Positions 43,008 to 51,410 of a DNA stretch of 64,000 nucleotides are shown piece after piece (the stretch's first letter is position 1; the number at the start of each line of letters is the position of its first letter). The position numbers were made by a program, and so were the translations under genes. Under the pieces are notes generated by a model. The model was not told where the DNA came from, searched no databases, and saw only the letters and a program-made list of their open reading frames with translations. Location of the stretch: assembly GCA_963700425.1 (NCBI GenBank), contig CAVOXO010000001.1:1364001-1428000 (forward strand). Direction: 5' to 3'. This DNA comes from CAVOXO01 sp963700425 (GTDB lineage: Bacteria; Actinomycetota; Acidimicrobiia; Acidimicrobiales; Microtrichaceae).

Positions 43008-43229
43008 CGGAACCACCTCCTGTGTGCCGACGCTAACACCGGGCCGTCGTGCTCCCGTGGCGCCGGTCGATGGTCTCGTCGGCACTGTGGAAACCCTTAC
43101 GGAGTGTCTATCGGCGGCACATCGCGTGACGTGAACGTCGGAGCGCTGCAGGGATGACGGCGCGTCGCCGATATGCTGTGAGCGGCCTCGCGGCTGGCTC
43201 ACCCCCTTTCCAGATGGAGGAACACGCAC

Positions 43230-43472
43230 ATGGGCATGAAGGTGTGGATCGACCAGGATCTGTGCACAGGAGACGGGCTGTGTGAGGAGATCGCACCCGA
43301 CGTCTTCACCCTCTTGGACGACGGACTCGCCTATGTGAAAGAGGGCGACAAGGTGTTCTCCGATCCGGGCGGACCCGAAGGCCTGGCGGTCGTACCGGCC
43401 GGCCAGGAGGAAGCGACCATCGAATCCGCCGAGGAGTGCCCCGGGGAGTGCATCTTCATCGAGGTGGAGTAG
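43230..43472 (+). CDS. Small ferredoxin (3Fe-4S/4Fe-4S type)
   Basis: Electron carrier of 80 residues. The cluster ligands are in LCTGDGLCEE (Cys-x2-Asp-x2-Cys) near residue 12 and in EECPGEC near residue 70. Asp in place of the second Cys is usual for 3Fe-4S ferredoxins that serve cytochrome P450s or F420-linked enzymes. ATG 43230 has GGAGGAA 8 nt upstream; ATG 43236 is also possible. No P450 gene is adjacent. A strong hairpin follows. Confidence 0.9.
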   Translation: MGMKVWIDQDLCTGDGLCEEIAPDVFTLLDDGLAYVKEGDKVFSDPGGPEGLAVVPAGQEEATIESAEECPGECIFIEVE

Positions 43473-43490
43473 GACGACGATCGACCGAGA

Positions 43491-43527
43491 GCGCCGGTGG
43501 CCGGGGTCACTCTCCGGCCACCGGCGC
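43491..43527. terminator. Strong bidirectional hairpin between ferredoxin and marP
   Basis: GCGCCGGTGGCCGG (43491-43504) and CCGGCCACCGGCGC (43514-43527) are perfect 14-bp arms with a 9-nt loop. Lying between convergent genes, 18 bp after the ferredoxin stop and 8 bp after the marP stop, it should terminate both. Confidence 0.85.
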
Positions 43528-43535
43528 GTCAGGGC

Positions 43536-44687
43536 CTACGTGCACGGCCCGCTCGACACCTTGGCGTCGGATCGAGCGTCCACGGCGTCGATGATGTCGT
43601 CGGCGACGATGCCGTAGGCGACTCCCGATCGGTCCGGGGCCAGACCGACCGCCATGCCGATGGCTTCGCCCTCGGGGCTCACCAGCGGGCCGCCGGAGTC
43701 ACCTTTCTCGAGGGTCGCCGCCAGGAGGAGTATCCGGCGTTCGATCTGATCCTGGTTGTAGATGTCGCGCCCCAGGGCCTCGGTCTCGTCGTCGACCAGG
43801 AACGGTTCGAGGGCGAGGTCTCCGCCGCCGGGGAACCCCAGAACGGTGCCGACATCGCCCCGCTCGGCGGTGAGGAGGCCCAGCGGCTCACGGTCTGCGA
43901 GCGGTGTGCGTATCAGGGCGATGTCGAGGTCGGGGTCGAAGTACACGAGTTTGCCGGCGGACTCCGATCCGTCCACCGTGTGGACGGTCAGGTCGTCGGT
44001 TCCGGCGACCACGTGGGCGTTGGTGGCGATGATCCCCGGCGCGACGAAGAACCCGCTTCCGAACACCATGAATCGACAGGCCACGCCCTCGACGCGAACC
44101 ACCGAGCGCTGCACGGTCGCGATCGTCTCGGCCGAGACCGGGTTGGCAGGTGGAACCCGATCGATGTCGGGTGACCGGTCCGCTTCGAAGATCCTGGGGA
44201 CGGTGTCGATCCGCAGAACGCGTCCCAGCTCGTCGAAGACATCCGGAGGTCGCCCGAGGTAGGAGTCGATGGCGGCCGCGGTGGTCGATTCGCGGGCCGC
44301 GACCGACGGCCATCCTGCGACGTCGGCCATCTTGGGGATCACCAGCCAGGCCAGAAGGGCCACCGATGCGAATCCCAGGGCCGCACCGGCGGCACGGTTG
44401 ACGAGAACCGCCTGATCGGGAACCACGGCCCGATCCAGTACCCGCCCGAGCGCTCCACCCAGGACGGACCCGGCCAGCGCGATCAGCCAGACGAGCCCGA
44501 GGGTGACCACCGCGCGCGTCTCGGTGACGGGGTCCGCGGGAAGGAGGGACGGCAGGATCAGAGTGATCGCGATGATGGCCGCGACGAGGCCGGCCAGCGA
44601 GCATGCCCGTCTCACGAATCCGCGGTTCCATCCGAAGGCCACCGCCAACCCCACGACGGCGAGGATGGCTGCATCGAGCCAGTTCAC
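43536..44687 (-). CDS. marP: MarP-type membrane-anchored serine protease
   Basis: The 383-residue protein has four N-terminal membrane helices of CvpA type (about 1-120) followed by a periplasmic trypsin-like domain. The catalytic triad is visible: His in IATNAHVVAG, Asp in PDLDIALIRT, Ser in LEKGDSGGPLV. Two Cys, in GVACRF and at the end SSGPCT, match the regulatory disulfide known in M. tuberculosis MarP, where the enzyme protects against acid and oxidative stress. GTG 44687 lies 1 bp after the trmI stop, so it is probably in the trmI operon. Confidence 0.93.
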   Translation of the reverse strand: MNWLDAAILAVVGLAVAFGWNRGFVRRACSLAGLVAAIIAITLILPSLLPADPVTETRAVVTLGLVWLIALAGSVLGGALGRVLDRAVVPDQAVLVNRAAGAALGFASVALLAWLVIPKMADVAGWPSVAARESTTAAAIDSYLGRPPDVFDELGRVLRIDTVPRIFEADRSPDIDRVPPANPVSAETIATVQRSVVRVEGVACRFMVFGSGFFVAPGIIATNAHVVAGTDDLTVHTVDGSESAGKLVYFDPDLDIALIRTPLADREPLGLLTAERGDVGTVLGFPGGGDLALEPFLVDDETEALGRDIYNQDQIERRILLLAATLEKGDSGGPLVSPEGEAIGMAVGLAPDRSGVAYGIVADDIIDAVDARSDAKVSSGPCT

Positions 44688-44688
44688 C

Positions 44689-45468
44689 TCAACCGACGCC
44701 TCCGCTGCGCGCCGTGGTGAGGAATCCGGTGTGGGCGACCATCCGGTGGTCGGGGCGGACCGCGTTTCCGTCGATGTGCCACGACCTGTTGAGGACCTCG
44801 ATGGTGTCGGGGAGGATGAACCCCGCCTTCGACAGGGCGTCCCGGAAGGTCATCACCTGCACGATGCTGGGCGAGTAGGCGACGATGATGCCGCCCGGCC
44901 GCAGGGCTCGTCGCGCATGAGGCACCACCTGCCAGGGCTCGGGAAGGTCGAGAACGACCCGATCGAGGTTCTCTTCGTCGACGCCCTCATAACAGTCCCG
45001 GAGTTCGATGCGGTAGCGGTCGGCCGCGGCGGGACCGAGAAACCGGTCGACGTTGGTGCGGGCGCGCTGAGCGAACTCCTCTCTGATCTCGTAGCCGGTG
45101 ATGTCGGCACCAGCCCGCAGCATCGCCATGGACAGCGCGCCCGACCCGACCCCCGATTCGAGTACGCGGACCCCCGGGCCGATGTCGGCCAACATGAGGA
45201 GGGGTCCGAGATCCTTGGGATAGATGACCTGTGCTCCCCGGGGCATCTTCAGGACGAAGTCCGACAGGGTCGGCCTGAGGACGGTGTAGGTGCCCCCCCT
45301 GGTCGAGCGGAGAGCCGAACCCTCCGAGATGCCGATGATCTCGTCGTGCGAGATGTACCCCGAATGGGAGTGGAACTCCGAGCCTCGGGCCAGTGTGATG
45401 AGGTAACGGCGGCTCTTGGTGTCCAACAACATCACCATGTCGCCCTCGGAGAGAACCCCGTCGCTCAT
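44689..45468 (-). CDS. trmI: tRNA (adenine-58-N1) methyltransferase TrmI
   Basis: SAM-dependent enzyme that makes m1A58 in the tRNA T-loop; 259 residues. An N-terminal beta domain (DMVMLLDTKSRRYLITL) precedes a Rossmann methyltransferase: VRVLESGVGSGALSMAML (SAM loop), GYEIREEFAQRA, and the catalytic-region motif VVLDLPEPW. It forms a tetramer in known homologues. ATG 45468 overlaps the ttuA stop (ATGA), so an ORF continuing to 45786 is not used. In mycobacteria it is likewise upstream of mpa. Confidence 0.95.
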   Translation of the reverse strand: MSDGVLSEGDMVMLLDTKSRRYLITLARGSEFHSHSGYISHDEIIGISEGSALRSTRGGTYTVLRPTLSDFVLKMPRGAQVIYPKDLGPLLMLADIGPGVRVLESGVGSGALSMAMLRAGADITGYEIREEFAQRARTNVDRFLGPAAADRYRIELRDCYEGVDEENLDRVVLDLPEPWQVVPHARRALRPGGIIVAYSPSIVQVMTFRDALSKAGFILPDTIEVLNRSWHIDGNAVRPDHRMVAHTGFLTTARSGGVG

Positions 45469-46448
45469 GAGGACAGCACGTCGCCGTCGGCGTCGCCCAC
45501 GCGCTGCGCTCGGCGCGGGCTGATGTCCACCCTGTCCCGTGTCGGCTGAACGGACGTGGCGCGTTCGACCAGTCGGCAGAAGGCACACACCTCGGCCGTG
45601 GTGGGCGACCCGCATCGTTCGCACGCGGCCGGTGCAGCATCGGAGGACGCGTCGGCGACGAACATCGCCGACGCGCGGCGGAGGAATCCGAGATAGAAGT
45701 CGGCCTTCGATCCCGGCGATCGGCACTCCATGTCGTTGAGGATCTCCTTGTACCCGAGGTGCTTGTTGCCCTTCGACATCGGGCACTCGTCGACCTGGTA
45801 GTCGATGCCTCTCAGGACGCAGTACGCCGCCATCTCGCGTTCTCCGAGCCGCACCAGTGGCTTCGCCTTCTTCGGGAAGCCGTGACGAGCGGGCAGCACG
45901 GGGAACTGGCGAGCCAGGTACTCGGTGTGCCAGTGCATCACATTGCCGAAGAGAACGGCGGCCTCGTCATCGAGGTTGTGGCCGGTGACCAGGACGCCGG
46001 CGGACCGTTCGAGCGCGACGTCGTCGAAGACATGTCGCTTCGAGAGGCCGCACGCCGAACAGGGCGTGCGACGAGCCGCCTTCGAACCGCCCGGGATGCC
46101 GAAGCCGTAGCGTTCGGTGAGATCGACCTCGACCAGCTCGGCCCCGTGGCTCTCCGAGAAGGCCCGAGCCGACGCCAGCGAGTCATCGCTGTAGTCGTCG
46201 ATTCCGAGGCCGATGTACAAGCCGGTGGTCCTGTAGCCGAGCTCGGACAGGATGTCCCACAGGGCCAGCGAATCCTTGCCCCCCGAGACGGCCACGAGCA
46301 CGTCGTCGTCCTCATCGATCATGTCGAATTCGTCGATCGTCCGGCTCACCTGATCTCGACAGAACTTGAGGAAGTGTTCGGCGCAGAAGTTCGAGTTGTG
46401 GCGCCGGAGATCGATCACCGCGGGACCGCGGCACACGGTGCATTTCAT
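45465..46448 (-). CDS. ttuA: TtuA-like tRNA 2-thiolation enzyme (PP-loop, two zinc fingers)
   Basis: ATP-dependent sulfur transferase of 327 residues in the TtuA/CTU1 family, which thiolates U/T54 or U34 of tRNA. N-terminal zinc finger: CTVCRGP and FCAEHF. PP-loop: AVSGGKDSLALW. A CSAC motif at about 130 plus a Cys in VDECPMSKG correspond to the three Cys that hold a 4Fe-4S cluster in Thermus TtuA. A C-terminal zinc finger (ACERCGSP, CAFC) closes the protein. It is overlapped on both sides (ATGA) by a ubiquitin-like gene and trmI, so T54 rather than U34 thiolation is favoured; the last 45 residues are an unrelated tail. Confidence 0.85.
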   Translation of the reverse strand: MKCTVCRGPAVIDLRRHNSNFCAEHFLKFCRDQVSRTIDEFDMIDEDDDVLVAVSGGKDSLALWDILSELGYRTTGLYIGLGIDDYSDDSLASARAFSESHGAELVEVDLTERYGFGIPGGSKAARRTPCSACGLSKRHVFDDVALERSAGVLVTGHNLDDEAAVLFGNVMHWHTEYLARQFPVLPARHGFPKKAKPLVRLGEREMAAYCVLRGIDYQVDECPMSKGNKHLGYKEILNDMECRSPGSKADFYLGFLRRASAMFVADASSDAAPAACERCGSPTTAEVCAFCRLVERATSVQPTRDRVDISPRRAQRVGDADGDVLSS

Positions 46449-46645
46449 TCGGCGCCACCACTGATGACGGGACGAATCTCGACGACGACGTCGTCGGACA
46501 GCATGGCGTCCCCGGGAACGAGGGTGTCGTCCGCGATGAGGATGACCGACTCGCGGTTCAGATCCAGGCGACCGAGCAGCTTCGCCACGCTCATGGGCCC
46601 GGGCATCTCGAGTTCTCTCGACGGATTGCGGAGTCGAACGATCAC
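46445..46645 (-). CDS. TtuB/MoaD-like ubiquitin-fold sulfur carrier ending GGAE
   Basis: A 66-residue beta-grasp protein, the probable sulfur donor of the adjacent TtuA. It has the MoaD/ThiS pattern: VRLRNPSRELEMPGPMSVAKLL, LNRESVILIADDTLVP, VVVEIRPVISGG. After the diglycine come Ala-Glu and then the stop. Carriers of this kind need a free Gly-Gly end for adenylation, so the two extra residues imply processing, for example by a JAMM-like peptidase, none of which is in this window. GTG 46645 has GAGGG upstream. The stop overlaps ttuA ATG. Confidence 0.8.
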   Translation of the reverse strand: MIVRLRNPSRELEMPGPMSVAKLLGRLDLNRESVILIADDTLVPGDAMLSDDVVVEIRPVISGGAE

Positions 46646-46695
46646 AGGGCCCTCATTGAAGCCGACGGAACGTCGGCAGCCGAATCGCCCGGCAA

Positions 46696-47229
46696 TCAGC
46701 GGAACGTCCTGGGTTTCGACGGCCGTCGCGTGGGAGGCCCCGATCGCCGGGCTGCGTCGGCGAGTTCGGCGAGACGCTCGTTGAGGGCGTCCCGCTCGAC
46801 CATGATGCGGGCGACCTTGGTGCTGGGAGCGAGTCGGGAGTCGAGACGGGACCCCAGTCGGTCGCGCCGGGCCGCCAGGCGCCGGCGTGGACGTTGTGTC
46901 CGGACCCGCCCGGCTCGCCGCTCGGCCCGGTTGTACCGGCGAGCGAGTCGAATCGTCGAGCGGCGGGGCCGGGAGGCCGCCTCGATCGCGGCGTCGAGTC
47001 TGTCGCGCCGGTCAGCGAGTCGACGCTCTCGTCGTGACATCGGTGGTCGCGTCGTGACGACGAAGCTCTCCCCTGGTCTCAGCCTCGACGTGTCGAGCGT
47101 TTCGCCCGCTCCGCTGAGAGATTGACGCACCTGTTCGACGAGCCATGACGCGGCTGACGCGGCGAAGAACGCCCCCGGCCCGTTGCCGAGGAGGCGGCCG
47201 AGGGCCTGCTGTCTGAGGGCACCGCCCAC
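46696..47229 (-). CDS. Basic hypothetical protein of small-membrane-protein operon
   Basis: Protein of 177 residues with no family I recognise. Residues 1-65 include an Ala-rich stretch (FFAASAASWLVEQVRQSL). After residue 65 it is strikingly Arg-rich (RRERRLADRRDRLDAAI, RARRLARRYNRAERRAGR), probably long basic helices, perhaps binding DNA or RNA or the membrane surface. GTG 47229 starts 1 bp after the stop of the upstream small membrane protein, so the three genes 46696-47802 form an operon. Confidence 0.65.
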   Translation of the reverse strand: MGGALRQQALGRLLGNGPGAFFAASAASWLVEQVRQSLSGAGETLDTSRLRPGESFVVTTRPPMSRRERRLADRRDRLDAAIEAASRPRRSTIRLARRYNRAERRAGRVRTQRPRRRLAARRDRLGSRLDSRLAPSTKVARIMVERDALNERLAELADAARRSGPPTRRPSKPRTFR

Positions 47230-47230
47230 G

Positions 47231-47461
47231 TCAGGCTCTGCGGACTTCGATGATCGTGCTCTTGGCCATACCTCCGCGGCGTCCGAGGAGGAACGCGATG
47301 ATCAGGAGAGCGAGGCCGACACCGATCCCGGCTGCGACGATCTGATTGCGTGCGCTCTCCACCGTCGACGTCGCCTCGGCCTGGATGTCGACGAGTTTGG
47401 CCTTGATGTCGTCGGGGCTGATCTTGGTGCTGTCGGCACTGACCGTGGTGTCCTTGCTCAT
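47231..47461 (-). CDS. Small single-span membrane protein (DUF3618-like)
   Basis: The 76-residue protein has a polar helix (DDIKAKLVDIQAEATSTVESAR) and a C-terminal membrane helix (VAAGIGVGLALLIIAFLLG) ending in basic residues. This is the layout of actinobacterial DUF3618 proteins, which often travel with Holin-X proteins. ATG 47461 overlaps the stop of the upstream Holin-X-like gene (ATGA). Confidence 0.7.
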   Translation of the reverse strand: MSKDTTVSADSTKISPDDIKAKLVDIQAEATSTVESARNQIVAAGIGVGLALLIIAFLLGRRGGMAKSTIIEVRRA

Positions 47462-47802
47462 CGGGAGTCTCCTTGGGTCTGGCTGTCGCCGTTCTTGATG
47501 CGCATCGCCGCGAACAGCAGCATGGCCACGGCCGCTCCGATGGTGATGGCGTAGGGCGCCAGCGACGCGATGCCGGGTTGCAGCGGATCGTCGGGCCTGA
47601 AGACGTCGATGGTCTGAAGCCCACGAAGCAGCGCGAAGAGCAGGAACAGCGCTCCGGTCCCGATGAGGAGCGCGCCGGCAGCCCCGTACTGCAGGTATCG
47701 GCCCATGTTCTTCACCGGATCGACGGTTTCCTGCTTGACGTACGCGACGATCAGGTCCTTCAGTTCGGTGACCTGGTCGGCCGGCTTCTTCATGTCGGAC
47801 AC
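47458..47802 (-). CDS. Holin-X-like (phage-holin superfamily III type) membrane protein
   Basis: Membrane protein of 114 residues with two hydrophobic spans (GAAGALLIGTGALFLLFALL and YAITIGAAVAMLLFAA). The N-terminal helix LKDLIVAYVKQETVDPVKNMGRYL resembles the actinobacterial Holin-X family, which despite the name is chromosomal and of unknown role. GTG 47802 has GAGG 11 nt upstream; ATG 47793 is the alternative. There are no phage genes nearby, so this is not evidence of a prophage. Confidence 0.75.
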   Translation of the reverse strand: MSDMKKPADQVTELKDLIVAYVKQETVDPVKNMGRYLQYGAAGALLIGTGALFLLFALLRGLQTIDVFRPDDPLQPGIASLAPYAITIGAAVAMLLFAAMRIKNGDSQTQGDSR

Positions 47803-47878
47803 AGAACGTCGTACCTCGGATCGCGGTCGATGGACGTCGCCATTCCTAGTGCGTCACCTCCGGCGCGGCAAGCGTCCC

Positions 47879-48502
47879 TCAGCGGTCTCCGCTCGACCTG
47901 ATCACGGCGTCGAATCCTCCGATCGCCTCGATGAGGAGAGCTGCCCGCTGCTGAGCGTCCGCCGCGGCGAGCACGTGGTGGGCATCGAGCGGCCCCAGCG
48001 GCAGCGCGTCGGCGATCTGGTAGCCGCGGGTCACCGGGTCGGGTGCGAGTTCGTCGCTCCAGGGTCGGGCCGACGCCCGCCCGCCCCCCAGCAGTTCCAT
48101 GAGGTCGCCGAATGCGTCGATCAGGTGGCCGTGGACGGGGTCGTGGCCGTCGGCGGGCGGGTCGGGGTGATCCTCCACGACCGCACGGGGGTAGGGGTCG
48201 TCGTCGAGCCACTCGGTGGCGACGATCCGGACCGTCCCCCTCACGTCGAGCGATATCTGATCGGTCGGGTCGCGACCGAGATCGATGATCTCCGCGCGGC
48301 ATCCGATCGATGTCCGGCGGTCGCCACCGCCGACCTCGGGTCCCCGGTCGATCAGAACGACCCCGAATTCCGGTTCGCCCGGCCAGATCCGGTCGATCAT
48401 CGTCCGATACCGAGGCTCGAAGACGCGCAGGCGCATCGAGCCTCCGGGCAGGAGAACGCTCCCGAGCGGGAACATGGGGAGGGCGGTCCCGATGGATCTC
48501 AC
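47879..48502 (-). CDS. LON substrate-binding-domain protein
   Basis: The 207-residue protein has only the N-terminal LON domain, without AAA+ or protease parts. Typical strand order: LPMFPLGSVLLPGGSMRLRVFEPRYRTMI, then FGVVLIDRG and VRGTVRIV, with a C-terminal helical region. Single-domain LON proteins are common in actinomycetes; their function is unclear, perhaps binding damaged proteins. GTG 48502 overlaps the stop of the carboxypeptidase gene (GTGA), so a longer frame to 48670 is not used. Confidence 0.88.
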   Translation of the reverse strand: MRSIGTALPMFPLGSVLLPGGSMRLRVFEPRYRTMIDRIWPGEPEFGVVLIDRGPEVGGGDRRTSIGCRAEIIDLGRDPTDQISLDVRGTVRIVATEWLDDDPYPRAVVEDHPDPPADGHDPVHGHLIDAFGDLMELLGGGRASARPWSDELAPDPVTRGYQIADALPLGPLDAHHVLAAADAQQRAALLIEAIGGFDAVIRSSGDR

Positions 48503-49968
48503 TCCACGGACTCCGGGGCCACGGACACGGGGTCGACGCGATCGGGATAGGACAGCAGGGCCTCGACGAGTCGCTCCTGGACCCGTTGATCGGCCACACC
48601 CATCGTTCGTCCCTCCGCGTTGGCCAGAATGCTGAACCGGACCTGCACGTTGGAGAGGGTCGTGGCCCACCCTGACAGGGAGGTCACCGAGTTGAGGGTG
48701 CCGGTCTTGGCCGTCACCCGGCCGACGGCGGGGCTGTCGGTGAAACGGTCGCGAAGGGTCCCCGTCTCACCCGCGCGGGCGAGCCCGGATGCGAGCGGGC
48801 CCTCGGGGCCGTCGGCGCCGAGAACGCCGTCGAGTTGGCGACAGGTGATCCGGTTGCCCGTGGCGAGGCCGGAGCCGTCGACCAGGGCCGCCCCGTCCAT
48901 GTCGATGCCGATGGCGTCGAGTTGGTCTGACGCCGCGGCGAGACCCGCTGCGGTCGATCCGTCCTCACCGGCGGTGACGCCCATTTCCTTGACGAGCAGT
49001 TCCGCGGTGTTGTTGTCGGAGAAGGTGAGCATCTCCTCGACGAGACCGGTCACCGGAAGTGATGGGTGCTCGACCAATGTGCGGAGATCGTCGGGAGCCG
49101 TGCCCGACCGGGGCGCGCCACCCACCGAGACCCCCCGAGCCACCAACAGCTCGGTGAGAGCCGAGGCGGCGTAGGCAGCGGGGTCCGCCGCAGGTGACGC
49201 CCGGCCACCGGATACCACGGCCGAGTACGTCTTGGCGTCGTTGACCGCGAGGGCCGACAGCGGCCCGACCTGGTTCTGTGTCACATACCGGTTGGGCCAC
49301 GTCTCGACGGTGCGGGCGTCGTCGTAGCGCGTCTCGTCGCCGATCAGCGACCCCGTCACCCGTCGGACGCCGGCCGCGGTGATCTCGTCGGCGATGTCCT
49401 CGAGAGAGGTGTGAGGTGACGGTCCGTACTTCTGGGTCTGCTGATAGGTCTCGGTGTCGATCACCGGATCGCCGCCTCCTATCAGCCACATGTCTCCGTC
49501 GACCGTGCCGTCATCGGGGTCGTCGGCGACGGCGACGAGGGTGGCGCGGGTGGCGTCGGGCCCCAGCACCCCGAGCGCCGCCTGGGCGGTGATCAGCTTC
49601 TGGTTCGAGGCGGGAGCCAGGGGGAGGTCGGCGCGGTGCTCGAAGACGGACGAGGTCTCGTCCGACACCATCACGCAGGTGTTGGCCGGAGCCTGCTCGA
49701 TGATCGGTGAGAGAGCAGCGGCCAGCCGCCGACGTGCCTGCGGACGGGTGATCGCATCGGGTGTCCGTCGGGCCGAGAAGACCGGCGTGGCGAGGGCTGT
49801 CGCGGCCGGTCTCGTCGCCGTCGCGGCGGCGGGCGCCACGGCGCCGGATCGCTCGGCGGCGATTCCGATCGCCGCGAACGTGAGCGCGCTGATGCCGGCC
49901 AATGCCGCGACGGTTCGGAGCCGCCGGCGTCCGGCGTGCTCAGGAGTGGTGGTCGAGGAAGCGGGCAT
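48499..49968 (-). CDS. dacB: D-alanyl-D-alanine carboxypeptidase/endopeptidase (PBP4, DacB family)
   Basis: Low-molecular-weight penicillin-binding protein of 489 residues that trims peptidoglycan peptides. A signal anchor (LRTVAALAGISALTFAAIGIA) is preceded by RRRLR. Class C active-site motifs: SNQK in APASNQKLI, SDN in FSDNNTAELL, and KTG in TAKTGTLNSV, with the long insert between SxxK and SxN that marks PBP4. Periplasmic. Its first 29 bp overlap the end of the broken acyl-CoA synthetase gene, and its stop overlaps the LON-domain gene. Confidence 0.93.
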   Translation of the reverse strand: MPASSTTTPEHAGRRRLRTVAALAGISALTFAAIGIAAERSGAVAPAAATATRPAATALATPVFSARRTPDAITRPQARRRLAAALSPIIEQAPANTCVMVSDETSSVFEHRADLPLAPASNQKLITAQAALGVLGPDATRATLVAVADDPDDGTVDGDMWLIGGGDPVIDTETYQQTQKYGPSPHTSLEDIADEITAAGVRRVTGSLIGDETRYDDARTVETWPNRYVTQNQVGPLSALAVNDAKTYSAVVSGGRASPAADPAAYAASALTELLVARGVSVGGAPRSGTAPDDLRTLVEHPSLPVTGLVEEMLTFSDNNTAELLVKEMGVTAGEDGSTAAGLAAASDQLDAIGIDMDGAALVDGSGLATGNRITCRQLDGVLGADGPEGPLASGLARAGETGTLRDRFTDSPAVGRVTAKTGTLNSVTSLSGWATTLSNVQVRFSILANAEGRTMGVADQRVQERLVEALLSYPDRVDPVSVAPESVE

Positions 49969-51410
49969 GATCGACGAGGTGGCTCAACGCGGTCACCGCT
50001 GCGTTCGCGGAGGGGTAGCACATCCGACCGGTGGATCTGACGGTGGCCGGGCCGGGATTGGCGGGGTCGGTCACGGCGAGTTCGGTCGCCGTGAGGATCG
50101 GCTTCGCCGTGGCGTCCGAGATCTCGGCGGCGGCGAGGGCGAATCGCTCGTCCTGGCGTTCGTGATAGGCGACGATGCGCTCCAGCCCGTGGTCGGGGTA
50201 GAAAGGACCTTCCCGCATCATCCTCGCCTGGTTCGACTGGATACCCAGACCCAGGTAGATGATGGCGTCGACGTCGGGATGGGAGGCCAAGAGCTCCATC
50301 ACCTGGGGGATCGTGTCGCGCGTCTCCCCGCCGGCCAGGTCGACAGGATTGTTGTTCGACCACCGGGGCGGAAGGAGCTCGCCCACCGCCGCCCTGAGGT
50401 CATCGGGAAGAGCCACCAGCTCGAGCCCACGGTGCGAGCTCACCGCGTCGGCGGTGACCACGCCCCAGCCGCCGGCGGTGGTCATGACCACGGTGCGGTT
50501 CCCGGGGGGCAGCGGCTGGGTGGCGAAGGTTGCGGCCGCCTCGAATGCGTCGGACACCGTCGGCGGCGCGTCGCACCCCTGCCTGGCGGAGTGCGCCGTC
50601 GAACACGACATCGTCGGTGGTGAGAGACCCGGTATGGCTGGATGCCGCCCGTGCGCCCCCCGCGGTGGAGCCGCCCTTGACCACGACCACGGGCATCGAG
50701 GGAGTGATCTCCGACATCCGATCGAAGAAGTCCCGCCCGTCCTCGACGCCCTCCAGATAGGCCAGGCCCACCCGGGTCACTGGGTCGTCGGCGAAGTATC
50801 CGAGGTAATCGGCGACCGTCGTCGCCGCCGCATTTCCCGCGCTGACCGCTCGCGACACACCGATTCCCGAGCTCGTCGACCAGTTCAGGAACGACGACAC
50901 GAAGTTCCCGGACTGTGATGCGACGCCGATGTGACCCGCCGGTGGATATGGCGCCACGATCTGGGCGCACAGCGATGCCGGGGTCGACACCACACCCTGT
51001 CCGTTGGGCCCCGCCAACAGGATCCCCAACCGATCACACGTCGCCACCAGCTCGGCCTCGTCGGCGCGGCCGGACTCCCCCGATTCGCCGTAGCCCGCCG
51101 TGGTGAGAAACGCCGCTTTCGCCCCCTTGGCGGCGCAGGCCGCCAGGAGCTCGAGGTTGGCCGCCTTGGGTGTGCAGACGACGACCAGGTCGACCGATCC
51201 GTGGGGCAGGTCGTCGACGGATCGGAGTGTCTGGATGCCCAGAACCGGTGCTCCGTCGAGGTTGGTGGCATGAACCGTTCCCGCGTACCCGTTGGCGAGG
51301 ATGTTGTGAAGGCTGACGAACCCGAACTTGCCCGGGTGGGTCGACGCTCCGGCCACGAGCACCCCGCGTGGATCGAAGAGTGCTGCGAAGTGCTCGGCTC
51401 CGGGCTTCAC
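49940..51410 (-). pseudogene. ADP-forming acyl-CoA synthetase alpha subunit gene, one frame break
   Basis: CoA-binding/succinyl-CoA-synthetase-alpha-like subunit of an NDP-forming acyl-CoA synthetase. From ATG 51410 the frame gives VAGASTHPGKFGF, AFLTTAGYGESGE, AGPNGQGVVS, VASQSGNFVSSFLNW and SHTGSLTTDDVVFDGALRQAGV, then is lost near 50567-50580. In the +1 frame it resumes with PTVSDAFEAAATFA, MTTAGGWGVVTAD, LPPRWSNNNPVDLAG, and ends at 49940. Removing one base restores 489 residues with the CoA-binding and ligase domains. Its stop-to-stop partner upstream is the ATP-grasp beta subunit in its own coupled gene. Error or genuine mutation cannot be told apart. Confidence 0.8.

Noticed and set aside
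47458..47802. Prophage lysis gene (holin)
   Set aside because: Holin-X proteins are chromosomal in actinomycetes; no endolysin, integrase or structural gene nearby.
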